Positions 1 through 11,167 of a stretch of 64,000 bases of DNA are shown here, one piece after another. Source of the stretch: Roridomyces roridus. Taxonomy: Eukaryota > Basidiomycota > Agaricomycetes > Agaricales > Mycenaceae. The first letter of the stretch is position 1; every line of letters starts with the position of its first letter. A program made the translations under genes and the position numbers. The stretch lies in the NCBI GenBank assembly GCA_029378245.1, contig JARKIF010000161.1, positions 1 to 64,000 on the forward strand, in the 5' to 3' direction. Below the pieces are notes generated by a model. It saw nothing but the letters and a program-made list of their open reading frames with translations. It made no database searches and was not told the DNA's origin.

Positions 1-698
1 GTGATGGCGGGAAGTAATCCGCGAAAGCATCGAGCGGGAGGTTATCCACGTCGATGCCCATGTCCATCGAGAAATGTGGGGGGGATGGAGACTCGAAAGA
101 TTCCATGTCGGTGGAAGGGAATGACCAGGGGCTCAGGACACTAGGCGACCGCGACTTGCGGCGAGGGGCGCTGTAGGCCTTGTACTGGTGCACATCGCGC
201 ATATGTTTGTACAAGGTCGACGGATCAGCGGTCCTGAACTGGCCACACGGGCAGACGTGCGGTTTCTCGCCAGTGCTACAAGAGATCTGTCAGCCTCGCA
301 GAGGGGGGATGGAGGGGAAGAAGACGCACTGTCTCGCATTTATTATGCGTCTCCAAATTCGACTTTTGCAAAGTCTCGAAGCGGCAGCCGGGGACGTCGC
401 ATTTGAACATCCTTAAACGCGTTCAGTCATCAAGAGCCACGAGAAGAGTGGTAGCAAATCACTTGAGGTGCTTCTCCTCAGGTGAGAGGTGGGTATTCAT
501 AGTGCCGCTTCAGGTCGAACGGACGAGTATAGCTCCAGGGACAACCGACGGAGGAGCATTGAAACTCGCGCGGCGGGCACGGAGGGCGCTTGCCACTCTG
601 AAAGGAATGAATCAGCGTCATTTCCGAGATGGGATATAAAGACTTACGACAGGCGCTTTACGCGGGCGGAGGGTAGAGGTGGTAGCCACTCGAGGCAT
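1..698 (-). CDS. C2H2 zinc-finger protein, 3' end outside window
   Basis: Probable nuclear DNA-binding protein with at least three C2H2-type fingers. Exons read on the minus strand: 698-648, 597-463, 411-330 and 286 to the left edge, with GT-AG introns of 50, 51 and 43 nt. Finger 1 reads FQCSSVGCPWSYTRPFDLKRH, finger 2 FKCDVPGCRFETL with a C2HC end, and finger 3 follows a TGEKP linker (HVCPCGQFRTADPSTLYKHM). Downstream is a basic, Ser/Pro-rich tail. Exon 2 needs one base removed near 495 to join finger 1 to its natural continuation (THLSPEEKHLK); as written it hits a stop. This is either a real +1 frameshift or an assembly error. The finger family is clear; the target and the C-terminus are unknown. 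Confidence 0.7.
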
Positions 699-802
699 GA
701 CGATGATATCGGTATATCGGAGGGGGCGGGAGGAGCTGAGCGTTGCTTTGGGGGAGCGGGGGGCTTCCAAGCGTGTCTCCCATCGCCCCCAATCCGCCCT
801 CG

Positions 803-809
803 CTTTATA
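803..809 (-). promoter_or_regulatory. TATA box of the C2H2 gene
   Basis: TATAAAG on the minus strand, about 105 bases before the ATG at 698. The intervening leader has no in-frame ATG that would compete. Confidence 0.45.
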
Positions 810-2287
810 GCAGAAAAAAATATAGGCCAGGGCTGATGGATTGGTTGGGAGAAATACCATGAAAGTCAAGTGTTTGGAGCGATTTGGCGAGTGGCGGCCC
901 ATGCGCAGCTAAGCGGATTGGATTGGTGGGAAAGAGCCGTGTATGGAAGGTGTTGAGGGTGTCTCCATGTGGTCGAGTGGCTCAGGGAACGGAGGACAAA
1001 GAGGTTCCCCGGAACAGTGGGTGATGGGAGATGGCATATCAGTGCGCGTGTTTTTTTCAAGGCTGTGTCGGCGGAGGGTGACGGGGGGACAATGGGACGA
1101 CGAGGGAGGGCTGGGAGAGTCAGATACGCGGTATAGATAAGTCGAGTTGCGATCCGCTCACACCGAGGTCGCCATCTGAAAAACACGACAAATCCATCGC
1201 TTTAACCGGCTCTTGCTGCGGGAGAACACGGTCGATGGAGACTTTTTTAAGGGCCTTCACAAGTTACCGCGGTGTTCAGGAGCTCGATGGACCCAGGAGA
1301 GGCCGCGACGCCAGCGATGGTGAGCGTTGAGGGTAAGCATCGTCACGCGTGATGATACGTGACACTCGTGACATGTAACGCTGCAAATCTTTGCTTTCGC
1401 CGTCCACCACTGGATTTGGTCCGCGCCTACTCGACCTACGCGCTTCTACAACGCCCAAGATACATAGCGATACCCCATCACCTCGAGAAGCAGTGTGGTC
1501 ACTGGCGGCTGCTCCAGACCCTATTCAACATCTGGCGCCGAGGTTCTCCGAGTCCAGTGGACTCATGAGCACCCCTCATCTGGCGCTCCACCTGGGTCCC
1601 TGGGATATATGGCAGCAAATATAGCAAGCAGAAGTACGAAAAAAGTGGCCGTGGTGTGCCTGAATGCCCGAGCCCGAATCGAACGGAACGCGCTGCCATC
1701 CAGAATCTACTATGCGCAGGGATGAGCTACGACAATGGTATGAGGTTCCGAACACCGAATTTGCACTTCAACCAGCTCCTGGGCCCCTTCCTCCCCTCTG
1801 CACAACCGGTGTCATTTCCCCAACCCGCCTACTCGAAGGACGACATCATGCACGATCAAGACCGATTTCTCCCAGTAGACAACCTCCCAGACGTTCTGTA
1901 GCTTACGACGCCTCCGCCGTGACATCTGCCTGAGGAATCCTTCATGTCAGCCGTTCTCGCGGATCAGCAGATTCTGTGATATCCACGCCGGCAGCATGAA
2001 TCTAGCTCCACCGGGACGGCCGGCACGTTTCGACTTTGCTTGGAACGGCTTGTTTCTCACCTCAACAAGAATCTAGAACTATACCTACGTCCCGCAGCGA
2101 CTGCCTCAAGCCCAAGTCTCTTTGTGGAATTATGTGCTTGTAAGTATCCACATGGCAGGGCATGTCATGATTTGATTCTGGGTGTCATTGGTGGGTGATT
2201 CGTTGTGACGGTGCCAACGGAAAGCCTTCCATCCAGGCCACACAGCAGGGAAGGTCAAGTCACACGGCTCTTGCAAAGATCATAGTG
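810..2287. other. gene-poor stretch
   Basis: Only short overlapping ORFs with no recognisable motif. A tRNA-B-box-like CCGAATCGAAC occurs near 1675 but no cloverleaf could be drawn around it. Confidence 0.4.
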
Positions 2288-2531
2288 CTGTACCGGCGTG
2301 TATGGTAGCGACGGGCGCAGGGTGCGTTACAGTTCCCTTCGGCGATAAGTGAGCAACGCACTGCCACATTTGGGTGATCACCTGCCATAAAAGGCAATTC
2401 TCGGCGCGGCAGGCCCGAAATTTTGATGGGAAAGGCCTTTTGGGGACGGTGTTCACGCGTTACGCTGCAATTTAGGCAACATTTGTGGGCCGCGTTATGC
2501 GTTACGGTTGCTACCATACACGCCGGTACAG
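2288..2531. mobile_element. MITE-like inverted-repeat element
   Basis: Terminal inverted repeats of about 25 bp: CTGTACCGGCGTGTATGGTA at 2288 onward and its reverse complement ending at 2531. The next inner bases (GCGTTAC) are also mirrored. No coding potential in the ~195-bp interior. A clear target duplication was not found, so the superfamily is undetermined. Confidence 0.6.
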
Positions 2532-2933
2532 TACAGCTACAGCTGAATAATTACAACTGATGGCGTACCGCGCCGTGTATTTATTTTGGGCGCGGGTACT
2601 TATGTATCGCATGCTATCGCAGGTGCCAGGTGCGCGGTGTCCCTACTCGTTCAAGACAGCAACGACGCTCTCTGCAGCGTCCCTGGTCAGTACGAGCCAT
2701 TTTCAACGCCAATCCGAAAGGTACGCATCATCTGATCCATCAATCACACGATGAGACGACGGTCTACGATTCGTCCCAAGCGTAACCGTATGAGAAACCC
2801 CGAGGAAAAATCCCAGGCCATGCGTCCTCCCCCAAGCTTCCGAATGCGCTTTTGATTGGTTTGCCGGGTAGCCTGGGTACTCGATCGGCGAGCCGCTCGA
2901 AGGGTTCGGCGTCGGCGTCGTCCTGCGCTCGGA

Positions 2934-3490
2934 GAATCCAGACGTTGCGGTCGGGCAGGCAGGCAAAGCTATTTCTAGCAGTACTGACATGTGCCGACCC
3001 CATTAGGCACATCAATTTTGGCTGTGCCTAAGCAAGAAAATCAGAACTGTGCCTGGCTTAGCCGACTCTGTGCCTACGATGTGCCTACATTGCCCGCCAT
3101 TTTCGCTCTCCCCGTTGACTACCACGCATTCACACGCCCTGGGGCGGAAAATCGTGTCGGCTGTTGGTTGCCATGATGACCCAGAGGTGAGATTCCAAAA
3201 TAAATGGCTTGAATCGCGCCGGTGTTGCCGGTGGGCCTTAAATCCGCTGGCAGCGCCAAAATTGACAGCTGTGAGAGTTTGCTTGCTGTAAACCGAATCT
3301 AACCGGACCTTTGATGTATTCGAGGGCTCGGGGGACCTCCAGAACAAGTTCCCGACCTCGTTGAGCCCCCTCAGAGGTCAGATTAACATGAAAAATAGAC
3401 AAGTTTGCCTAACTGAGCCTATCCCCATAGGCACAGTCTGTGCCTACACCCCGGCGGAATGCAGTGAATCCAGACGTTGCGGTCGGGCAG
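2934..3490. repeat. 25-bp direct repeats flanking a 507-bp insert
   Basis: The 25-bp stretch at 2934-2958 (GAATCCAGACGTTGCGGTCG...) is repeated exactly at 3466-3490. After the second copy the pseudogene sequence continues (GGGCAGTAT), so 2959-3465 looks inserted. The insert carries at least six TGTGCCTA or TAGGCACA motifs clustered at both ends and no gene. Confidence 0.6.
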
Positions 3491-3935
3491 TATCCGAAGC
3501 TTGGTTGAAGTAACGTAGTCCACGAAAGATGGTTCCCTGGCTCCATCAGCCGCGTTGTTTTCGCAACTTTGCGAGTTGGGCCTCAAAGCCCAAGTCCGTC
3601 CTTATACTTGCAGTGCTACTCGGTCTCCCTCGCTGACCCACGGCCCCCAGAAAAATTTGCATCAAGCACTGACGTAAGTAGGCACACCGCCGAGCTTGCT
3701 TCTCAGTACTTGGTTGGAAGGGAAATCAACTCATGTCTTTTTCAGTGACACTGGTAAGCCCAGTATACCTCCCAGAGTCCATCGTACGTAAATATGCGGC
3801 CTTGCTATACCGTGATCTGCTTTTAATAGCCGTGGCTATTTTTGGCCTGACTTCGGAGGAGCTCCGACGGCTTGCAGGGTCAAGCTTCAAGCAGTAATAC
3901 GGATACTCTTCCCCGCCGCGGGAGCAAAATTGCAG

Positions 3936-3943
3936 TATAAAAG
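3936..3943 (+). promoter_or_regulatory. TATA box of the secreted-protein gene
   Basis: TATAAAAG, 66 bases before the ATG at 4002, followed by a CT/CA-rich leader typical of fungal core promoters. Confidence 0.6.
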
Positions 3944-4001
3944 CCCCACCCACCTACGTCAAAATCATACAGCGTCTCCGAGCATCTTCAGCAAATTCAG
4001 C

Positions 4002-4492
4002 ATGTTCAACCGCGTGCTTTCTACGTTCCTCACAGCGCTCGCATTGTCGACTCTGGCGAGCGCCTCCGCCGAACTGCCGCACCTCCACAACGGCCAGAGC
4101 ATCGCCTTCGATTACACCGACTCGATGCTCAACGGCGACACGTGGTTTGGCATGGGAGTTCTGCCCACCGGTGCACCGGCTCCCGAGTCAATTGTCGAGG
4201 CAGGGTATGACCTTCATTTTTGTGTGGGTTTACAACCGGCTGACAATCTTCAGTTGGGCAGGACCCGTGGTCATCAACATTGACAACGAGGACGGAATCC
4301 CAGCGACGTTCTTGCTTTCGTATCCGTCGTTCGCTCCCGGGCTCTCTTACAGCAAGTTTTCCATTTTTCAGTTGAGCGGAGTCAAACTGATTTAAATCCG
4401 TCCAGCCGTGCACTTGTTCCAGTACGATATCCAGACCCTCAAGATCGTCATCCCCGACGTTCACAACAAGACTTTCATCTGGGTCAATGCCT
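4002..4492 (+). CDS. small secreted protein of unknown function
   Basis: The start at 4002 gives a signal peptide (MFNRVLSTFLTALALSTLAS, cleavage probably after ASA) and a short mature protein beginning ELPHLHNGQS. A first intron (GTATGA...TTCAG, about 4205-4252) joins ..EAG to WAGPVVINIDNEDG. The last exon ends HNKTFIWVNA with TGA at 4490-4492. How exons 2 and 3 join is unclear: the obvious donor (GTTTTC near 4355) gives the wrong phase, while donor GTCAAA near 4380 with acceptor TTCCAG keeps the frame; reading through stops at 4395. It lies inside broken reductase copy A. The family is not recognised. The signal peptide is well supported; the 3' structure is not. Confidence 0.55.
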
Positions 4493-5607
4493 GAGCCTGT
4501 GATAGCGCCGGCGCCGGGCGGTTTAGATACAATGTCCTGTGATGGCCTTTGATTCAGTTGCCGGCAATCCACCAGGAATTCGCAAATCCTTCTGTAAATC
4601 CACACGTTGACACTGTGACTGTGGATGACCACCAACGCCCCTGTCCCACTTGATTATGCCTTCTCCAACTCCTTGATTGGTCCTCAGTGATCTTCTTCTG
4701 CATACGTATACCACCCTCACTCGATTGGACCGACTAGTAGCATGTAGTACTACCCACAGATATGTCTCCCCATGGCCACTGTTGCGCAACAATAAGTACA
4801 GCCCAGTACCTCAAGTGCCCCTCCTTCAAGTTATCCATCGCCTTCTTCACGCCTTCCTTCGTCATAGGGAACCGTTCGATAATGTGCCGTGGGGACGTGC
4901 GTTCCCTCTTCGAATCCATGAACATATTTATTGCATTTGCTGACGGCCTTGAAGTCATTGCCTCAGCGTGCTCGGATCAGAAAGTCGATTTCCTGCGCAA
5001 ATTGGTCGTGGAGGTTGCGTTCAACTACAAGACGGTGGATACGCGGGAATTTGCTTGTGCGCGAGGGACCCATTGGTATGTGTGTTTCAATCTTTCCTCT
5101 TGAACGATGGCATGTTGAACTCGTCTAGATGTTGGGATATTGTAGGAGGCGACGTTCTGACCGCTGCGCTCGACAATGCCGCAGTCGGGGCACGTTTTTT
5201 GGTGCGCGAGTACGTATACCTTGCTTCAAGGTTAAATTTCCACCCAATAATTTCAACGCACAGTCTTCAACAAAGTCGGCAGTCCTGCCTGAATCGTCGA
5301 GGTGAGTTCCATTCCGCCCGCCCGCGCGCCCGCCGACTTGAGCCTCGACCTCAACATACACCCCAGAATCCCATGCCAATGATGGGCAAAGGCGTCTCGA
5401 TGAACTTCATCTCCTCGTTGTCCACATAACCAAAACACCTCGCAGAGTTCAATCGCACTGTGCCGGCGGCGCTCATCGACGGGACGCTGGTGGGCAGTCC
5501 GGAAGATGTTCGACATGGGTTGGAGTGTGTTGGCGAGATGATACGGGCCGTCCAGATGGGGGAGACAAAGGGGAAGGCAATGGTTGTGGTGGGTGAAGCG
5601 GCCTAGG

Positions 5608-6361
5608 AGTGAATCTGGACAGATGTGTACTTGAATTCCCGTGATGGTCGGAAATTGGAATCTGAAGTCTGCACATAAAGACCGTCGTGGAACTTGATAC
5701 AGCAAGGTTTTGACGCTCACTCGAAGCAAAGCAGGTCAGCCTGACCATTATCCAGAGCCGTCTGCCTAGCAAAAAGAGGCATTGGCATCGGGATAGCTGG
5801 GCTTACATAGGATTCTGAATATTTGGAGCGGGGTGAGAGCCTGAATCTGATTGAGATCGAGCCGTATGCTCAATGAGGCGGCTGGTTGGAAAGACAGAGT
5901 TGATTTCCCAGTTGCGTGAACAAGAGAGGTCCAAAGATGCAAAGAAGTATGTAAAGGCGACATGAGACCGTAGTCGCAAGACAATGAGTAGCGACACTGT
6001 CGGCCCTCGGGTGTGCAACGAGATCCGGTCTGAGTAGAGTTCATCAAGATAGGACCAGGAACTTTGAAGCAATGCAGATTGAACAGTTCGTCAAGACTCC
6101 AAGGAGTCTGAGGGACAGTGGGCGTGCCGCGCCTGATTGAGGTCGATTTACGAGTCCAGAATCGGAAATGCCATCGCTTGTTGGAAGGCTTTCCACAGAT
6201 GCTTGCCGAAGAGACGTGCATGAGCCACCGTGATTGACAAGAGAAGGATTAGCAAGAGAGGAGCTGTGAAGCCACTGGCATCGTCAAGTCGTGATGATGG
6301 TGGTGAGAAGAAAGAGCGAGTCCGGTGATCACGGATCAATACGCTCTTTCTTCTCACCGCC
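5608..6361. other. F-box upstream region, no gene
   Basis: Non-coding by eye. The last ~300 bases resemble the region before the F-box copy at 43847 (shared GACAGTGGGCGTGCCGCG and AAGAGACGTGCATGAGCCAC), so promoter DNA was copied with the F-box genes. Confidence 0.5.
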
Positions 6362-7912
6362 ATGTCCGACGGTCCTCCCCGCTCACAGCCAGTCATCGTC
6401 GATCGAGCAGCCATCCAGGCCGAGGAGACCAGACACTACCCATTGGAGACTATTCCCGACGATATCGTCCGCGAGATCTTCCTCCAGTCTCTTCCCGCTC
6501 ATGGCAGCGTCCAGCCCAGTCGATACTCCGTTCCCCTTGTCCTTGCGCAAATTTGTGCTCGTTGGCGGGAGGTTTCGCTGGGGATTTTCCAGCTGTGGAG
6601 CTCCATCGACTTTACCCTACCCCATTCCAAAGGCATTGTGCAGCTCCTTCACACTTGGTTCCGTCGGGCGAAAGCGCATCCGCTCTCACTGACGGTGCGC
6701 TGTCCCCGGGCACGCGTCGTGCTCCCAGCCGGGTTGATCCTGTTGATCAAAACATATGCGCCTCAATTCAGCACCCTCGCGCTGAGCGTGCCGTCATCCC
6801 AGTGGGATGAATTCATCCACTCGTTCAGTGGACCATTCCCCGCCCTCCGCCACTTATCACTCCATATCCAGAATCACTCGCGCCTTCTGTTTAGAACCAA
6901 CACATTCCCGGCTTTTGACGACATGCCCCAGCTGGAGGAGCTCTACATACGCATTATGACCAGTCTCTCCAGCTTTCGCCTCCGTTCCAAAACCCTGACC
7001 ACTCTCAAACTCACGGAACCCATCGTTTTCGAGGAATTTGAAGAGATCTTTCGATCTCTGCCGCACCTCCGTCATTTATCATTGCCGCGTGTCCGGATGC
7101 GGGCGCCCCGTCCTCCTGCAATCACCCACCCCCTTCCCTTGGAATCACTCTGTTTAAGTTCGGCCCTCTACCTCGACGCCCTCACCCTCCCCCACCTCCG
7201 TAATCTCGACGTCGTGCCTCACAACCTGGCCATCACGGCCCTGTGCAACTTCATCTCCCGCTCCGGGTGCACGCTCGTCGATTTAAGACTCCGCGTCGCA
7301 GAGTCTCTGAACGACATGGCCCTCACCGCGGTCTTCCAAGCCATCCCATCGCTCACTTCCCTCCGCCTCCACTTTACCGGCAACTCCGGCATCCGAACGA
7401 TCTACAGCGTCCTCCAATCCACCACCATTCTCCCATCGCTCCAGCACTTGGCTATAGTCGAGAGTTTACCCCACCTCGGAGACACGATGATGGCAAGCCC
7501 TCACACACCCTCATACTACACGCCGGTCGTCATCCGGGGTAGGTCGGGCGTGACTTACACGTACGGATACGAATACGATTGAGTGGCGTCGATGCTGTCC
7601 GCGCGTGCGCCTGGGACTCAGCTCAAGTCTTTCTCGTTCACACTACAGCCCACATTTCACTTCCTCCAAGCCAACAACCCGATTGCTGCGGAGCCGTTCA
7701 TCCCGTGTGGAGCACCCGCGGCGAAGATTGCGCAGTTACAGGGAGACGGGCTGGATGTGCGAGTGCGGGTGCTTCTTACTGGGGCACCGACAATTTACTG
7801 GCCGTCGCGTGGAGGTTTTTTCGCCCTTTGCTTGGAGAATCATCTGATTTACGATTTGCCAGCTGAAGATGAGGAGATTCTCGCGTTTCCTGCTTGCGAG
7901 GGTGGGGAGTAG
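6362..7912 (+). pseudogene. F-box/leucine-rich protein F1, one nonsense codon
   Basis: F-box proteins are substrate adaptors of SCF ubiquitin ligases; the F-box binds Skp1 and the C-terminal region picks the target. Residues about 20-70 form the F-box-like motif (PLETIPDDIVREIFLQSLPA... LAQICARWREV...LW), followed by irregular leucine-rich repeats (LRHLSLPRVR, PHLRNLDVV, LTSLRL). The frame is open for 406 codons to a TGA at 7580-7582, then continues without shift to 7912. F2 has CGA (Arg) at this point (YEYDRVASML), so a single C to T change at a CpG truncates the protein by about a fifth. A possible 3' intron (GTTTTTT...TTGCCAG) divisible by three is present as in the sister copies. The truncated form may still be expressed. 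Confidence 0.85.
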
Positions 7913-8219
7913 ACGATCCTTCCACCGACTCTAATCTCCATCTCTTACCTTAGCTTTGATTCATCTATTGATGTGCTTGTTGCATTCAATCTGGAATCCT
8001 TTCTGGCGGCCGGTGTCTCGCAATGTGGCCGTCAAACCTGCAGGGTTCGTTGTCAACAAAGGTGCGGCATTTGGAAACGAGCGGAAAGTACACGTTATGG
8101 CGTGGAATCAAGCACACCCAATTCAAACCGGCTTCCCACTGACTAACGGCGAGCTGTATCTGGGCTCCTGTGCGTCAGCTCACAACTCTTCCAGGATTCA
8201 AGTACACGTCTGTCTAGTT

Positions 8220-9771
8220 TCAATCCTGGGTCTCTTCACCGACCACAACCATCGCCTTGCCCTTGGTCTCCCCACTCTGCACAGCACGTATCATCTCCCC
8301 AACACACTCCAACCCATGCCGAACATCTTCCGGACTGCGCAGGAGCGTCCCCGCACTGAGTGCCGCCGGCACGACGCGATAGAACTCCTCCACGTGTTTC
8401 GGGATGATGACGAACGAGGAGATGAAGTGTATTGACACGGATTTGCCAAAGATTGGCATGGGATTCTGGTGTGTCGAGTTGAGCATGTGCGTTGGGGTTC
8501 AATGGAATGTGGACTCACATTGATTGTTAGGGCGTGGCTGCCGACGCTGTTGAGGGCTGTGTCGGATTAGTGAGAGGAAAGTGGAATTGGGGACTTGGGG
8601 ACGCACTCGTCATTTGACCGCATTCCTAGATAATAAGATCACCTCTAAATCGTCTCGAATCGATAAAAGATGCGCACCAAAAAGCGTGCTCCGGCTGCAG
8701 CGTTATCGATTGCAGCGTTGAAGGTCTCGCCTGCCACACTATCCCAATATCTAGGTGGCGGTCATTTGAATCACCACTTCGTTCAACGAAAGGTGAAGAT
8801 GGAACCCGCACATATCAATGGGCCCTTCACGCTCAAGGACACCACGTGTATCCACGGTTTTGTAGTTGAACGCAACGTCCACGCCCAATTTGCGGAGTAA
8901 CTCGACTTTCTCCTCCGATCCCGCTGAGGCGATGATCTTGAGGCCGTCAAGTTTGGCTAGTTGGATGACCATTCTGGGTTTGGGTCGTCAGTGATAACTC
9001 CATGTCAATTCGAAGAGGGAACGCACGTCCCAACGGCACTAGCCCCGGATGACACGAACACCGTCTCTCCCTGTATCGGAATAAAGTGTATCAGAATCCA
9101 ACCATGTCCAAGTCCAACTATGATCGGACTCTACCTTTTTAGAGCTCGCAAAATCCTTCCAGCCTGCCCACGCCGTTTTACCAGGTACCCCAAGCGCGCC
9201 GAGGTACGTAGTCAGTGGCAAGCCCGGGTGACCGTGTTTGTCGATGAAATACATCCCCAACGGGAGGGAAAGAAGCACGAAGTATTGTTCGAAAACTGGA
9301 ATCTAATGAGAGCGCGATCGAAAGCATGGGGGACGGAGACAGGACGCACTGAATCCCCGTCCGTGGAGGTGCTGCCCCACTACCACGTCGGGATTGTCCG
9401 AGCGCAGGACGACGCCGACGCCGTACCCTGCGAGCGGTTGGCCGATTTCGAAGGCAGGCTACAATGTTAAAAAAACCTCGGATTCACAACGAGTGACTCG
9501 AGATGCGAGAAGACGTACCGCCCACCCCTTTTCCTCTGGGCTCCTCATACGCGTACGCATCGACAGCAGGAGTGTCTTGATGAGGAAACCGCCGTTGAGC
9601 GGGTGGTTCTCGAGGTCGATGGACTGGGACGAGTCGTAAACGGTGGTCTTCCCTGGAATCGGGACGCCTGACGCGAGGAGGTTGAACATCGTGCTGCACA
9701 TAATGAATGGATGAGGTGTTACCTTGCGGAATCGCGTTGAAGAGTACTCGTGCGTTGGGAACGAGCGACAT
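8220..9771 (-). CDS. NADP-dependent alkenal reductase-like protein, copy B
   Basis: Medium-chain dehydrogenase/reductase without catalytic zinc, of the alkenal double-bond reductase / leukotriene B4 12-hydroxydehydrogenase group; expected to reduce the C=C bond of reactive enals or enones with NADPH in the cytosol. Ten exons match copy C. Exon 1 codes for MSLVPNARVLFNAIPQ; later exons carry GKTTVYDSSQSIDLE, TTYLGALGVPGKTAWAGW, the cofactor loop [22 protein letters not shown] and a C-terminus ending GEETQD. Two differences from C: a 12-base in-frame loss removes IDPG before MRTRMR, and about 7 bases are missing at the usual exon 4 acceptor. Using the next AG (ATTCCAG) restores frame and gives a slightly shorter protein. 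Converges with F1. Probably coding, possibly impaired. Confidence 0.7.
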
Positions 9772-9811
9772 TCACTTGGTTGGTTTGGGGCTACTCTCCG
9801 AGTTGGTTGAG

Positions 9812-9821
9812 TATTTATATA
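9812..9821 (-). promoter_or_regulatory. TATA box of reductase copy B
   Basis: TATATAAATA on the minus strand about 41 bases before the ATG. The upstream block with GTGACTC and CTAAACGGTTAAATGGAC is shared with copies C and D. Confidence 0.55.
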
Positions 9822-11167
9822 CTTGAGTCACTGTGGTCGGACGCGTAGGGCTAAACGGTTAAATGGACTGTGAATGTTCCGTTGATCTTGTCAACGTTCA
9901 AGTTGCTGAAGTTAACTCAGGACGGGTATTGCAGCCCGAGTCGATGTATTTTAGTTGCCATTGACGGAGTGTCTGAGCCAAAGGGTACCGGGTAGCGCCA
10001 TTAAATTTACAAGTGAGTCGTTACTCCCGTCCTGCTACTGCTAGTTCGATCGCATCAGATGTACACACCAAAAGGCCGCGCAGAGCGGGCCACCGCTATC
10101 TACTTATGTCGGTTCAAGTTGTGTTGCAATGCCGCTGCGTCAACTTTGAGATCTTGGAATTGAATGAACCCCGGCAGCCCACTGCCCTGCAACTACGCTA
10201 GTCCAGACTTCAAGTACAACAACGATGCCGCCATTCCGCTGGCCACCCGATTTTGGCGTGCTGTATGATGCACGGTGGCCAAAATAGCGACTTCACCGGA
10301 TATGTATCATCCGCGCCCGAATCGAACAGGGTTCCTGCGGAAGAGTGCGGTGCAAGGCCGCGCAGGTGCCACCAACCGCGGCGCAAGTGCAGCGATAGCT
10401 TCTCTCAAGTTCTAATTTAGTAGTGTTCCGTACTTTGCCGTGTCCGAATTAGCCCAATGCACGGGACGTTGGATGCCGGTCGGTGCCGAAGACGGAGTCG
10501 CATCGGCACGTTGGAACGCGTACGTGATGCACTTGTATGATCGTGCATTCCTTAAAACTTGGCAATACACACCCCCTGCGAGTTTCTACAATTGAAACGC
10601 GGGCTTTTCCCGCCACGGTGTACATGATTGCCGGGAACCCGAGCAAGCCGTTAGATCAACGGCATCCGATCAATCAATCACCGCGCAATGTCATCTCTTC
10701 AGGAACGCCCACATGGTGCAAAACCACGGTCCAGAATGCGGACCTAGCCGCGTCGCCGTGCCTTGTCTCAAACGTCTCACCGGCCCTGGACTCAGATGGG
10801 AATCCCGGACACGAGTCACACGACCACCTGCCCTGTCCTGCGAAAAAGACTCCTCCTGCAGTTTCCCCCGCTGGCAACCAAGAGGGGCCTTCAATCTGTA
10901 TTTACTGCCCACGACGGCCCACCCCGCGCCACCAAATTACAGAATTCAATTATAATGATAGGAGATGATAGGGTTGCCGTATGCGTTTCCTTGCTTGACC
11001 GGTTCACGCGCTGCCCAGAGGTACCCACTTGTCCGGCGGCTTTGTCAGTGTTACGTTATACCCACCCTCTCCTTGGTACTTACCCCGATTCCTCCCTCGG
11101 GCGCCCACATACCCCCTCCCTCCCTCGTTTGATTCCAGACTGGTTGCTGGCTGGAAGCTGGAAGACC
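9822..11167. other. spacer before the membrane-protein gene
   Basis: The first ~90 bases are mirrored at 13383-13480 and belong to the inverted duplication. The rest holds no supported gene. A tRNA-B-box-like CCCGAATCGAACA near 10320 lacks a cloverleaf. Confidence 0.4.

Larger units (their letters stand above)
2700..5607 (+). pseudogene. alkenal reductase-like copy A, broken
   Basis: Remains of a fourth copy of the NADP-dependent alkenal double-bond reductase-like gene seen intact at 13521 and 17287. The 5' part (about 2700-2958, resuming at 3466-3490) keeps the stretch around TVYDSS and the exon 3 region, but has lost the segment coding for the IDLENHPLNGGF block. The 3' part (about 4881-5607) keeps the cofactor-domain exons ([17 protein letters not shown]) and the last exon ending at a TAG. 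The middle is missing, and about 1.9 kb of other DNA, including the small secreted-protein gene at 4002, lies between the halves. The 3' half is closest by eye to copy D. No continuous reading frame remains. Confidence 0.8.
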
